A stretch of 64,000 bases of DNA. It comes from Caldimonas brevitalea (GTDB lineage: Bacteria > Pseudomonadota > Gammaproteobacteria > Burkholderiales > Burkholderiaceae_C). Location: the NCBI RefSeq assembly GCF_001017435.1, contig NZ_CP011371.1:1-64000 (forward strand), written 5' to 3'. This document shows, in pieces, positions 27,439 through 37,879 of this stretch. The notes beneath the pieces are model-generated. The model was not told the DNA's origin, ran no database searches, and saw only the letters and a list, made by a program, of their open reading frames with translations. Position numbers and translations under genes: made by a program. Position 1 is the first letter of the stretch, and the number at the start of each line of letters is the position of its first letter.

Positions 27439-29151
27439 TCAATGCCCACCACCGGCCCCGCCTACCTGCACCAGCACATGCTGCGTCATCGCCCGCACCA
27501 GTTCGTTCTCGCCGACGAACACCGTGCAGTCGCCTTCACGTTCCAGCAGTGCTGCCTCCTCGACGTTGTGGCTGCGCACCACCACGTCGACCTGCGGGTT
27601 CAACGTGCGCGCCGTCTCGATCATGCGCCGCACTTCCAAGGTCTCCGGCGTCGCCACCACTAGCAGCCGCGCTTGGGCAATATGCGCCTGTATCAGCGTG
27701 GCGGGCTCGGTCGCGTTGCCGAGCACGGCGGCCTGGCCCTGCCCTCGCAGCTGTTCGACGATCTCGCGGTTCTCCTCGGCGATGACAAAGGGAATGCCGC
27801 GCGCCTTGAGCGCGGCCGCGATCCCCTGGCCAACCCGCCCGTAGCCCACCACGACCACCTGGTTCTTCAGATAGCGTGCGTCGGTACTGGTCGGCAACTC
27901 GGCCAGCGGGTCGTCGGAACGATCCAGACGCCGGGCCAGCTCCGAATGCTGGCGGATCCATCGCAAGGCCGGGCCGGTGGCCGAGAACACCAGCGGGTTC
28001 AGCGCGATCGAGATCAACGCGCCGGCGAGGATCAGGCTCTGCCCTTCGGGTGGCAGCACCTTCAGCGACAGGCCCAGGCCGGCCAGGATGAACGAGAACT
28101 CGCCGATCTGCGCCAGGCTGGCCGACACCGTCAGCGCCGTGTTGAGCGGATAACGCAGCAGCAGCACCAGAGCACCGGCCGCGAGCGATTTGCCGACCAC
28201 GATGATGGCGACCACCGCCAACACCTGCAGCGGTGCGTCGACGAGCACGCTCGGGTCGAACAACATGCCGACCGACACGAAGAACAGCACCGCGAACGCA
28301 TCGCGCAGCGGCAAGGTCTCTTCGGCGGCGCGGTGGCTGAACTGCGATTCGCGCAACACCATGCCGGCGAAAAACGCGCCGAGCGCGAAGCTGACGCCGA
28401 ACAGATGTGACGAGCCATACGCGATGGTCACGGCGGCGGCCACCACGCACAGCGTGAACAGCTCGCGCGAGCCGGTACGCGTCACCTGCCACAGCAACCA
28501 CGGAAAGGCGCGCCGGCCGACCACCAGCATCAACGCGACAAAGGCGGCCACCTTGAGCAGCGTGACGCCCAGCTCGGCCCACATCGACGCGGTGTTGTTG
28601 GCGCTGGTCGCGGCCGCGTCGCCGCTCAACATGCCGGCCAGCGGCGGCAGCAAGACCAGCGCGATCACCATCGCCAGGTCTTCCACCACCAGCCAGCCGA
28701 CCGCGATGCGGCCGTTCACCGATTCGAGGATGCCCTGGCTCTCCAATGCCTTGAGCAGCACCACGGTGCTCGCCACCGACAGCGACAGCCCGAACACGAT
28801 GGCCGCAGCGGGCGACCAGCCCCACCACAACGCCATGCCGGCGCCCAGGGCCGTGGCCACCAGCATCTGCACCACGGCGCCGGGCAAGGCGATACGTCGC
28901 ACCGACAACAGGTCTTGCAGCGAGAAGTGCAAGCCCACGCCGAACATCAGCAACATCACCCCGATCTCGGCCAGCTCGCTGGCGATCGCCATGTCCGCCA
29001 CGAAGCCCGGCGTGCCGGGCCCGATCAGCACACCGGCGAGCAGATAGCCCACCAAGGCCGGCAACCCGAGGCGCACAGCGCCGAAACCGAGTACCAACGC
29101 CAGGCCGAAGGCAGCGGCGATGGTGGTGATCAAGGGGATGGAGTGTTGCAT
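27439..29151 (-). CDS. Kef-type cation:proton antiporter with TrkA-N domain (YbaL-like)
   Basis: A 570-residue inner-membrane transporter of the CPA2 family, expected to exchange K+ (or Na+) for protons. Residues about 1-390 contain 12 or so hydrophobic helices with LVGYLLAGVLIGPGTPG near the start and SLSVASTVVLLKAL, GWLVVEDLAMVIAL and GVSFALGAFFAGMVLRES as in KefB/YbaL. From about 425 a cytoplasmic TrkA-N Rossmann domain follows, with VVVGYGRVGQGIAAAL binding NAD(H). The final TrkA-C domain is lacking. Start 29151 has GAGGAG 10 bases upstream; the open frame extends far beyond but has no membrane segments. Glutathione gating is possible but not shown. Confidence 0.92.
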   Translation of the reverse strand: MQHSIPLITTIAAAFGLALVLGFGAVRLGLPALVGYLLAGVLIGPGTPGFVADMAIASELAEIGVMLLMFGVGLHFSLQDLLSVRRIALPGAVVQMLVATALGAGMALWWGWSPAAAIVFGLSLSVASTVVLLKALESQGILESVNGRIAVGWLVVEDLAMVIALVLLPPLAGMLSGDAAATSANNTASMWAELGVTLLKVAAFVALMLVVGRRAFPWLLWQVTRTGSRELFTLCVVAAAVTIAYGSSHLFGVSFALGAFFAGMVLRESQFSHRAAEETLPLRDAFAVLFFVSVGMLFDPSVLVDAPLQVLAVVAIIVVGKSLAAGALVLLLRYPLNTALTVSASLAQIGEFSFILAGLGLSLKVLPPEGQSLILAGALISIALNPLVFSATGPALRWIRQHSELARRLDRSDDPLAELPTSTDARYLKNQVVVVGYGRVGQGIAAALKARGIPFVIAEENREIVEQLRGQGQAAVLGNATEPATLIQAHIAQARLLVVATPETLEVRRMIETARTLNPQVDVVVRSHNVEEAALLEREGDCTVFVGENELVRAMTQHVLVQVGGAGGGH

Positions 29152-29406
29152 CGTACGGGAGCTCCTCGGGTGAGGCGGCAGTGTAACGAGCGTAGTGTTC
29201 CCTGCCGCGGGCGACCTCGAACGCAGCGCCGGCCTTGACATCTGTACACCACGCCGTCCGGCGACCCCGCCTAGCATGGTGTCGCCACGCTCCCACTTGC
29301 GGTGCAGGGTCCGCAAGCGGGCGCGCGTGCAAGCGGCGCGCCGGGCAGTAGCGGGCGCCGTTCGACACCTCTTCGACCCTGCCCTGCGCACGACGGAGAC
29401 TGCACC

Positions 29407-29979
29407 GTGAAGCTCTACTACAACCCCCGTAGCCGCGCCACCATCGCCAAATGGATGCTCGACGAATGCGGGGCCGACTATGAGTTGGTCCCCCTGGATT
29501 TCGAACGACGCGAGCACAAGAGCCCGGCGTATTTGAAGATCAACCCGGCCGGCAAGGTGCCGGCCTTGGTGGACGGCGAGGCCCGCTTGTTCGAGAACGC
29601 CGCCATCGGCCTGTACCTGGCCGACCGCTATCCGGCCGCGCGGCTCGCGCCCGCCCCCGACGCGCCGGAGCGCGGCCGCTATCTGTCCCTGATGGTGTTT
29701 TCAACCTCCCAGCTCGAGCCGTCGATGGGCGACGCGCTGCTCAAGCTCGAGACACCGCCGCCGCGTGGCTGGAACGATTTCGACATCACCCAGGACGTGG
29801 TCGAACAGGAGCTGGGCGACGGTCCGTATCTGTTCGGCGACTGGTTCACCGCGGCCGACGTGCTGGTCGGCTCGATGTTCATCTGGAAGCGCATGTGGGG
29901 CGGCGCGCCCGGGCGTCCCAAGCTCGAGGCGTATGTGGACCGGCTGTTGCAGCGACCTCACGCGCTGCGCATGGGCTGA
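29407..29979 (+). CDS. Glutathione S-transferase
   Basis: A 190-residue GST starting with GTG (VKLYYNPRSRATIAKWMLDE), the natural start of the thioredoxin-like domain. The motif NPAGKVPALVDGEARLFENAAIGLYLADRY contains the cis-Pro and the Glu-Asn pair that hold glutathione, and GDWFTAADVLVGSMF is the helix-6 N-cap. Similar proteins act in detoxification of electrophiles. It is convergent with the MazG-like gene and divergent from the Kef-type gene. A functional link to the antiporter (GSH-gated in E. coli KefB/C) is possible but speculative. The start is not supported by a strong RBS. Confidence 0.9.
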   Translation: MKLYYNPRSRATIAKWMLDECGADYELVPLDFERREHKSPAYLKINPAGKVPALVDGEARLFENAAIGLYLADRYPAARLAPAPDAPERGRYLSLMVFSTSQLEPSMGDALLKLETPPPRGWNDFDITQDVVEQELGDGPYLFGDWFTAADVLVGSMFIWKRMWGGAPGRPKLEAYVDRLLQRPHALRMG

Positions 29980-30033
29980 ATCGACGGCGCGCGGTTTGGA
30001 GCAGGCAGGGCGGGCCGCTCGCCGCGGCCTGTC

Positions 30034-30390
30034 TTATTGACCGGGGCCCGGCACGTCGAGCCCGCCGCGCGCCTGGTCGACCGGGAAGCGGGTTTCGTTG
30101 CGGTCCATCTTGGCATGGGCCGCGCTCACAAGGTCGAACCCCAGCGCGTCGGCCAGCCGCACCAGGTAGATCAGCACATCGGCCGCCTCGTCCTGGATGC
30201 GCTGCAGGCGTTCCGGCTCGGGCGTGCGGCTTTGCGCCTCGGTCAGCCATTGCAGTTCGGCGATCAGCTCACCAGCCTCGCCGGCCACGGCCATCGCCAG
30301 GTTTTTCGGGGAGTGAAACACCTGCCAGTCCCGTGCGGCGGAAAACTGGCGCAGGCGTTCGGCAAGTTCGGTGAGACGGTCGGGTGTCAT
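30034..30390 (-). CDS. MazG-like nucleotide pyrophosphohydrolase (dCTPase/RS21-C6 type)
   Basis: A 118-residue all-alpha NTP pyrophosphohydrolase. The divalent-metal motif is complete: Glu38 and Glu41 in GEAGELIAE and Glu68/Asp71 in DEAADVLIYLVRLADALG. FHSPKNLAMAVAGEAGELIAELQWL is very close to eukaryotic and bacterial dCTP pyrophosphatases that clean modified dCTP from the pool. Start 30390 (MTPDRLTELAERLRQF) is chosen by family length; the frame is open 13 codons further. Stands alone, convergent with the GST gene. Confidence 0.9.
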   Translation of the reverse strand: MTPDRLTELAERLRQFSAARDWQVFHSPKNLAMAVAGEAGELIAELQWLTEAQSRTPEPERLQRIQDEAADVLIYLVRLADALGFDLVSAAHAKMDRNETRFPVDQARGGLDVPGPGQ

Positions 30391-30616
30391 GGCCACGCGA
30401 TGCAAGGGTGAGCCGTCAGCATGACACATCTATCTGCCTGGCTCACCACATCTTGGCCGCGGCCGCCGGCGCGCCACCGGATGCCCCCGCACCGCATGCG
30501 ACGCGCTGCCCGGGCCCGCACGGCCCTGCCCTATGCTCACGGCTTCGGTGCACGTGCTCGAGGCCGAGCACCCTGCGTCCCTTGTTGTTGCTGTTGTCTG
30601 ACCGGAGTTCCACGCC

Positions 30617-31306
30617 ATGTCGCTCGATGCGATCGAAATCGAAACCGCCCCTCATCCCACCGCGACCGTGATCGTGCTGCACGGCCTCGGCGCCGATGGC
30701 CAGGACTTCGTGCCGATCGCCGGCGAACTCGACCTGACCTCGGTCGGCCCGGTGCGTTTCGTGCTGCCCCACGCGCCGACCCGCCCGGTGACCATCAACG
30801 GCGGCTACGTGATGCGCGCCTGGTACGACATCCTGGGCGTCGACCTGGCCCGCCGTGAAGACGAAGCCGGGCTGCGAGCGTCTCAAGCGCAGATCGAAGC
30901 CCTGATCGCCCGCGAAGAAGCGCGCGGCATCCCCGCCTCGCGCATCGTGCTGGCCGGCTTTTCGCAGGGCTGCGCGATGGCCCTGCTGACCGGCCTGCGG
31001 TATGGCAAACGCCTCGGCGGCCTGGTCGGCTTGTCGGGCTATCTGCCACTCGCAGCGCAGACCGCGGCGGAACGCTCGGACGCCAACGCCGAGGTGCCGA
31101 TCTTCCTCGCCCACGGCCGCGTCGACGGTGTGGTGCCGTTCCATCGCGCCACCGCCTCGCGCGACGTGTTGCGCGAACTGGGCTACGCGGTCGACTGGCA
31201 TGAGTACCACATGGAGCACACCGTCTGTCTCGAAGAGATTGCCGACCTCAATCGATGGCTCGACGGTGTGCTCGGTGCGACGGCGCCGGCTCCCGGGTCG
31301 GCCTGA
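30617..31306 (+). CDS. Carboxylesterase/phospholipase-type alpha/beta hydrolase
   Basis: A 229-residue cytosolic esterase of the acyl-protein thioesterase/carboxylesterase group. The triad is visible: Ser116 in GFSQG, Asp170 in HGRVDGVVP and His201 in YHMEHTVC, with the oxyanion motif LHGLGADGQDF at 21-31. GGAG sits 9 bases before the ATG. Enzymes of this group hydrolyse short acyl esters and lysophospholipids. The next gene starts 15 bp downstream with its own GAGG, so the two probably form an operon. The exact substrate cannot be inferred. Confidence 0.93.
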   Translation: MSLDAIEIETAPHPTATVIVLHGLGADGQDFVPIAGELDLTSVGPVRFVLPHAPTRPVTINGGYVMRAWYDILGVDLARREDEAGLRASQAQIEALIAREEARGIPASRIVLAGFSQGCAMALLTGLRYGKRLGGLVGLSGYLPLAAQTAAERSDANAEVPIFLAHGRVDGVVPFHRATASRDVLRELGYAVDWHEYHMEHTVCLEEIADLNRWLDGVLGATAPAPGSA

Positions 31307-31321
31307 GGCACGAGGCCTCAT

Positions 31322-31633
31322 ATGCCGCACCTCGTCCAGCTGTTGCTGCCGCTCTACGACAACCAGGGTCAGCGCTTGGCCTCCTCGCTGTATGCCGAGG
31401 TGCGCGCGGAACTGCTGGACCGCTTCGGTGGGCTGACGGCCTACACACGGGCGCCTGCCACGGGCGTCTGGGAGCCCGACGAGGGCCAGACGGTGCGCGA
31501 CGACATCGTCGTCTACGAGGTGATGGTGGACAGGCTCGACCCGCCCTGGTGGCGGTCCTATCGCGAACAGCTGGAAGCGCGTTTCAAGCAAGACGCGCTG
31601 GTCGTGCGGGCGCATGCGGTCGAGCGCCTGTAA
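31322..31633 (+). CDS. Conserved small protein of unknown function
   Basis: A 103-residue soluble protein, HLVQLLLPLYDNQGQRLASS at the start, followed by a Trp-rich C-terminal helix (DPPWWRSYREQLEARFKQD). The sequence looks like a one-domain ferredoxin-fold protein of the type found next to hydrolases in proteobacteria, but I cannot name the family. GAGG lies 6 bases before the ATG at 31322. It follows the esterase after 15 bp and is probably cotranscribed. Convergent with the chitinase at 31673. Confidence 0.7.
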   Translation: MPHLVQLLLPLYDNQGQRLASSLYAEVRAELLDRFGGLTAYTRAPATGVWEPDEGQTVRDDIVVYEVMVDRLDPPWWRSYREQLEARFKQDALVVRAHAVERL

Positions 31634-31672
31634 GCCCGGCGTTCCGGCCGCCGGCGGGGCCAAGCGCGCGCC

Positions 31673-33082
31673 TCAGGGCGCCAGGAAGCCCTCTTTCACG
31701 GCGTCCATCAACGGGTTGGTCTTGCCGTCGCTGCTGCCGTAGTTCACCAGCCAGACGATGGTGCCGCCGGCCCCGGTGCGGCGCACCCACGCGCCTTTGG
31801 CGCGGATGCTGTCGGGGTCCTCGTAGCTGAGGTAGCCGGTGAGGCCCCGGCCCTCGGGCTGGAAGCCGCCGGGGTAGCTGCGATAGTGCATCTGGGCCGC
31901 GGTGTCCCAGCGTTCCTGGCCCTCGCTCAGGTAGCCGTGGCGCACCAGGTTGCTCCATGACCACTCGACGTCGTAACTCTCGACGTGGACACCCTCGGGA
32001 ATGGCCTGGTCAGGCCCTGTCACCGGCGGTGCGATGTTGATGGCGTAGAAGCCGATGCCGATGCCGACCTTGTGGCGCGGCACGCCGGCGTCGACATACG
32101 CCTGCACGCTGCTGGTCAAATCCATCGGCCGGTTGGGCTTGGCCCCGGCGATGGGGCTGAAGTGGGAGCTGACCCAGCCCGGCGCGTCGAAGGCCATCGC
32201 ATAGCTCATCAGGTTGTACTGGTCCACCAGTGATGCCACTTCGACTTTCCAGGGGTCGACGCGGTCGGTGTTGGTGTTGAGCGCATAGCCCGGGAAGGTG
32301 ATGACGAAGGGCCGCTCGCGCCACCGCGGGTAGTCGGCCTTGGCGCGTTGGCGCAGTTCCTTGAGCAGGGCGATCAGCTGGGCCTGGTGCTGGGGCGCAT
32401 CGAGATCGTCTTCCCAGTCGATGTCGACGCCGTCGTAATCGTGCGCCGCCAGGTAGTCGAGCAAGTTCTTGACGAAGGTCGCCCGCACGGCGGGCGCCGT
32501 CGAGGCGGCATAGGCCGGGCCGTCGCCCACGCCGCCCACCATCAGCAAGGCCTGCGTCCCGGCCGCATGGGCGCGGTCGATCAAATACTGTTCGACGCTC
32601 TTGTTGCCCGCATGGCCGGCGCCGACGTAACCCGGGTTGTAGGGATGGTTCGGGTCGTGCGCGGTGCCGGCGCCTTCCACCACCTGTGCGACCGTGGCGC
32701 CCATGCCGGGCGCGACGCGTGCGAACACCAGATGGGTCATCGCGGTCATGTCGACGTGTTGCGGCTGCTGCAACCCTTCGCCGTCCTCCCAGAAGTAGCC
32801 TGCGTAGTAGGCGGTGACCCAGGGACGGCTGTCGCCGGTGCCCCCGCTGCCCGTGCCGCTGCCGGCCTGGTCCCCGGAGGACGGTCCACCACTCCCACTG
32901 CTGCTGCTGCTGCCGCCGCCGCCGCATGCGACCAGGCCGACGCTCAACAGCGCACCGGCGGCCAGGTGCTGCATCAGCGCGCGTCGTTGCGGCGCCGCGG
33001 GCCTGCCGGCGACGCCGCGGTTCTGCTTGCCTTCGGTCAGCCGCACCGCGCTGGCCGGCTTGTCGTCCCATCCACTGCTCAT
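31673..33082 (-). CDS. GH18 chitinase-like lipoprotein
   Basis: A 469-residue glycoside hydrolase of family 18, expected to cut chitin or related beta-1,4-GlcNAc polymers. The catalytic DxxDxDxE motif is intact: DGVDIDWE at 217-224 with Glu224 as acid/base. ITFPGYALNTN and QYNLMSYAM correspond to later barrel strands. The N-terminus has twin arginines (RRALMQHLAAGALL) and a lipobox with Cys53, followed by a Gly/Ser-rich spacer, so it is a surface or periplasmic lipoprotein, possibly Tat-exported. GAGGA lies just upstream of the ATG. It is divergent from the second chitinase at 33780 across the small basic gene and the putative operator. Confidence 0.9.
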   Translation of the reverse strand: MSSGWDDKPASAVRLTEGKQNRGVAGRPAAPQRRALMQHLAAGALLSVGLVACGGGGSSSSSGSGGPSSGDQAGSGTGSGGTGDSRPWVTAYYAGYFWEDGEGLQQPQHVDMTAMTHLVFARVAPGMGATVAQVVEGAGTAHDPNHPYNPGYVGAGHAGNKSVEQYLIDRAHAAGTQALLMVGGVGDGPAYAASTAPAVRATFVKNLLDYLAAHDYDGVDIDWEDDLDAPQHQAQLIALLKELRQRAKADYPRWRERPFVITFPGYALNTNTDRVDPWKVEVASLVDQYNLMSYAMAFDAPGWVSSHFSPIAGAKPNRPMDLTSSVQAYVDAGVPRHKVGIGIGFYAINIAPPVTGPDQAIPEGVHVESYDVEWSWSNLVRHGYLSEGQERWDTAAQMHYRSYPGGFQPEGRGLTGYLSYEDPDSIRAKGAWVRRTGAGGTIVWLVNYGSSDGKTNPLMDAVKEGFLAP

Positions 33083-33305
33083 GATTCCTCTGCCCTGGTT
33101 GTTCTTGCCGCGCCGACAGCGGCACGTGGAGGTGCAGACGCTGGACCGACCGGCGGCGGCCGAACCTTAGCGAGGGTGGGAGGGGTTTGGAATGTTCGGA
33201 CTAGGGGGCGGTGTCCCCGCTTGAGGGGACACCGCAGGGGCGCCCGCCGTCAGGCTGTGACGCAGTGCGCAGACGGCGTTGCAGCGGCGGTCGCGAGCGC
33301 CGGCG

Positions 33306-33452
33306 TCAGGCGGGCTTCTTCTTCTTGCCCCGATCGGCGACCAGCGTGACCACAGAGGGCATCACCGCCCCCGGCGAGAGTGGCTTGGCCGGGCTCTGGT
33401 CTTTCTTCGGCTTTTTGGTTTCCTTGTTGCTGCGTTGCTGGCCTTTGGGCAT
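33306..33452 (-). CDS. Small basic protein (48 residues)
   Basis: ATG 33452 is preceded by a strong AAAGGAGG with 6-base spacing, the best ribosome-binding site in the neighbourhood; the longer upstream frame has no such signal. The product MPKGQQRSNKETKKPKKDQS continues Lys-rich with a hydrophobic patch (GAVMPSVVTLV) and ends GKKKKPA. Such short Lys-rich proteins recur in Burkholderiales genomes, from memory, without assigned function. Nucleic-acid or ribosome binding is plausible from charge. It lies between the divergent chitinases. Confidence 0.7.
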   Translation of the reverse strand: MPKGQQRSNKETKKPKKDQSPAKPLSPGAVMPSVVTLVADRGKKKKPA

Positions 33453-33779
33453 GTGAGCCTCCTTTTGTGGTGTGCGAGCGGCCAGGGTGGCCGACTTCGG
33501 CTCGAGCATCGTCGGGCCGGCCGGGGAAGTCAATCGAGGCCGGCGCTGGGCACGCGGGCCGCGAACGGGAGGCCCGCCGGCCGACCTGTGCAACTGTGAA
33601 AGTTGTAGTTCAAAGATACCAGAACAATACCAAAACCTTATTTGGTATTGTCAACTGGTAGCATCGTCGGGTCCTCGGATCGAGCCCGTGGTGCACGTCG
33701 GGTGACCGAGGCCAGCCCGCCCGCCGCGTTTTTCTTGCGCGTGCCCGGCGTCGCATTCCGTACCGAGGAGCCCCCAACC
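33453..33779. other. Intergenic region between the small basic gene and the second chitinase
   Basis: No gene is visible in this 327-bp divergent spacer. Its main feature is the AT-rich operator-like block at 33616-33661. GAGGAG with 9-base spacing before the ATG at 33780 is the chitinase ribosome-binding site. The region probably holds promoters for both flanking genes. Confidence 0.5.
33616..33661. promoter_or_regulatory. Four-half-site operator upstream of the chitinase
   Basis: A perfect 10-bp inverted repeat CAATACCAAA (33625-33634) and TTTGGTATTG (33641-33650) is nested inside a second one, TACCAG (33617-33622) and CTGGTA (33655-33660). In effect there are four ATACCA/TGGTAT half-sites in 45 bases, in an AT-rich island that stands out in a GC-rich genome. 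The half-site resembles operators of GntR/HutC-type amino-sugar regulators (NagR, DasR, NagQ), recalled from memory, which would fit a chitinase promoter. The regulator is not in the window. Confidence 0.6.
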
Positions 33780-35174
33780 ATGCATCCCGACAAGCTCACC
33801 CGTCTCGCCCGTCTGTTTGCCACCCTCGCGGTGGCCGGCGGCGTTTTGGCCGCCCATGCCGCCCCCCTGTGGCAGGAAGGCAGCACCTACAACGCCGGCA
33901 CGGTGGTCACCTATCAAGGTCGCGACTACCAGGCCTGGGTCACCCATACCGCCTACGCTGGGGCGGGCTGGAACCCGGTGTCCACGCCCAGCCTCTGGAA
34001 GGACCTGGGCCCGACCTCGGGCGCACCCGCCCCCGCGCCGACACCTGCCCCGACACCGGCCCCCACGCCTGCGCCCACACCCGCTCCCACCCCGGCGCCC
34101 ACGCCGGCCCCGACACCCGCACCCACCCCTGCCCCGGCCCCCACGCCGGCGCCCGCCCCCGGGCCGGCGCCCGCCCCCGGGCCGGCGCCGTCGTTGCCCA
34201 AGCATGTGGTGGTCGGCTATTGGCACAACTTCGACAACGGCACCGGCACCATCCGCCTGCGGGACGTGCCCGATGAATACGACATCATCAACGTCTCGTT
34301 CGCCGAGGGCGACCCGTTCGCGCCGGTCGGCACTGCCAAGTTCGAGCTCGACAAGGCTTTCAACGAAGCCGAGTTCATCGCCGACGTGCGTGCCAAGCAG
34401 GCCAAGGGCAAGAAGGTGCAGATCTCGCTGGGCGGCGCCAACGGCGTGATCGTGCTCGACAGCAACGCCGCGCGCGACGCCTTCATCAAGAGCATGGGCG
34501 CCATCATCGCCAAGTACGGCTTCGACGGCATCGATGTCGACATCGAGAACAACCTGTCGATCGGCGCCGGCGAAGACTTCCGCAATCCGCAGACGGCCCA
34601 GGTGGTGCACCTGATCGCCGGCGTCAAGGCGCTCAAGGCGCGCTTCGGCAGCAAGTTCACCGTGACCATGGCGCCCGAGACGGCGTATGTGCAGGGCGGC
34701 TATGCCGTGTCCGGCGGCATCTGGGGTGGTTATCTGCCGATCATCCACGGCCTGCGCAACGAGCTGACGCTGCTGCACGTGCAGCACTACAACACGGGCA
34801 GCATCACCGGGGCGGACGAGAAGATCTACAGCCAGGGCACGGTGGACTTCCAGGTCGCGCTGACCGACATGCTGCTGACCGGCTTCAACGTCGGGCGTGA
34901 CCCCAACAAGTTCTTCCCGCCGCTGCGGGCTGACCAGGTCGGCTTCGGCCTGCCTGCCACGCCGGGCGCCGCACCGTCCGGCGGCCACTTGTCGGTCGCG
35001 CAGACGCAGCAGGCGCTGGACTGTCTGATGAAGCGGCTGAACTGCGCCGGCTACACGCCGAAGACGGCCCACCCCAACCTGCGCGGCATCATGACCTGGT
35101 CGGTGAACTGGGACAAGACGCAGAACTACGCCTTTGCCAAGGGTCATCGCGCGTATTTCAACCGCCAGCGCTGA
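33780..35174 (+). CDS. Secreted GH18 chitinase with N-terminal chitin-binding domain
   Basis: A 464-residue secreted enzyme. The signal peptide ends AAHA/APLW. Residues about 28-77 form a CBM5/12 chitin-binding module (LWQEGSTYNAGTVVTYQGRDYQAWVTH with conserved Trp/Tyr). An Ala-Pro-Thr linker of about 55 residues follows, then the GH18 barrel from about 140 with VVVGYWHNF, the catalytic DGIDVDIE at 249-256 (Glu256), and MTWSVNWD near the end. It resembles bacterial ChiC/ChiD-type subfamily members. The linker DNA at about 34020-34190 is a tandem low-complexity repeat and may vary in length. Together with the divergent lipoprotein chitinase it indicates chitin use. Confidence 0.95.
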   Translation: MHPDKLTRLARLFATLAVAGGVLAAHAAPLWQEGSTYNAGTVVTYQGRDYQAWVTHTAYAGAGWNPVSTPSLWKDLGPTSGAPAPAPTPAPTPAPTPAPTPAPTPAPTPAPTPAPTPAPAPTPAPAPGPAPAPGPAPSLPKHVVVGYWHNFDNGTGTIRLRDVPDEYDIINVSFAEGDPFAPVGTAKFELDKAFNEAEFIADVRAKQAKGKKVQISLGGANGVIVLDSNAARDAFIKSMGAIIAKYGFDGIDVDIENNLSIGAGEDFRNPQTAQVVHLIAGVKALKARFGSKFTVTMAPETAYVQGGYAVSGGIWGGYLPIIHGLRNELTLLHVQHYNTGSITGADEKIYSQGTVDFQVALTDMLLTGFNVGRDPNKFFPPLRADQVGFGLPATPGAAPSGGHLSVAQTQQALDCLMKRLNCAGYTPKTAHPNLRGIMTWSVNWDKTQNYAFAKGHRAYFNRQR

Positions 35175-35195
35175 GCGGGGCGGCCGGCGGCCGGT

Positions 35196-35951
35196 TCAAG
35201 GGGGGGCGCCCTTGGCGGCCGCCTGTTCCAGCTGCCGCGCCAGCTCACGGGTGTTGATCGGCTTGGTGACGTAGGCGGCGCAGCCGGCCGCCAACAGCTC
35301 CTGCTCCCGGTAGCGGTCCGGGAAGGCCGTCACGGCGACCACCGGCACGTCACGCGTCGCTTCGCTCGCCTTGAGCAGGCGCACGAAGCTCAGGCCGTCC
35401 ATGCCCGGCAGTTGCAGGTCGAGCAGGATCACATCCGGGCGGTCCTGGGCGATGGCAGCCACCGCCGCCTCTGCCGAGCGGCTGCTCAGCACCAAATGGC
35501 CGCTGACCTCGAGCACCGTGCCGGCCAGCTTGAGGTCGACCCGGTCGTCTTCGACCACCATCACCTTGACGCGGGGCCCCGTGCTCTGCTGCAGGAACTG
35601 TTCGACCTGGCGGCCCAGCTGCCGCGTGTCGATGGGCTTGGTGATGTAGCCCGAGCAGCCGGCCTGCAGCGCCTTTTCGTCGTCGCCCTTCATCGCGAAG
35701 GCGGTGAGGGCCACGATGGGCGTGTTGGCATAGCGCGGGTCGGCCTTGAGGCGACGGGTCAGCGTCAGGCCATCCATGCCCGGCAGCGCGATGTCCATCA
35801 GGATCAGGTCGGGGTGCATCTCCTGCAGGCGCTGCAAGGCCTGCTCCGCGTCGGCGGCGGTGGTGACGACATAGCCGTCGAGTTCCAGCACGTCGGCAGC
35901 CAGCTTCAGGTTCAAGCGGTTGTCGTCGACGACGAGGATACGTCCGGGCAT
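35196..35951 (-). CDS. Double-receiver response regulator
   Basis: A 251-residue protein of two tandem receiver domains without output domain. The first has acceptor Asp53 (LILMDIALPG) and the switch Thr/Lys in ALTAFA and YITKPID; the second has Asp178 (VILLDLQLPG) and TKPIN. Both keep the acidic pocket. It is probably a phosphorelay intermediate or a phosphate sink for the two kinases encoded upstream. AAGGAG with 5-base spacing precedes the ATG, 12 bp after the kinase stop. It is the last gene of the KaiC-like/kinase operon. Confidence 0.92.
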   Translation of the reverse strand: MPGRILVVDDNRLNLKLAADVLELDGYVVTTAADAEQALQRLQEMHPDLILMDIALPGMDGLTLTRRLKADPRYANTPIVALTAFAMKGDDEKALQAGCSGYITKPIDTRQLGRQVEQFLQQSTGPRVKVMVVEDDRVDLKLAGTVLEVSGHLVLSSRSAEAAVAAIAQDRPDVILLDLQLPGMDGLSFVRLLKASEATRDVPVVAVTAFPDRYREQELLAAGCAAYVTKPINTRELARQLEQAAAKGAPP

Positions 35952-35963
35952 GGGGTCTCCTTC

Positions 35964-37823
<1,860 letters not shown>

Positions 37824-37879
37824 CGTGTACTGCTCCTGATGTACGACAACACAACCATCGTACTGCTGTTCAGCAACCC

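Noticed and set aside
34020..34190. Tandem repeats suggesting a CRISPR or minisatellite
   Set aside because: They encode the Ala-Pro-Thr linker of the chitinase in frame; unit and spacer structure of a CRISPR is absent.
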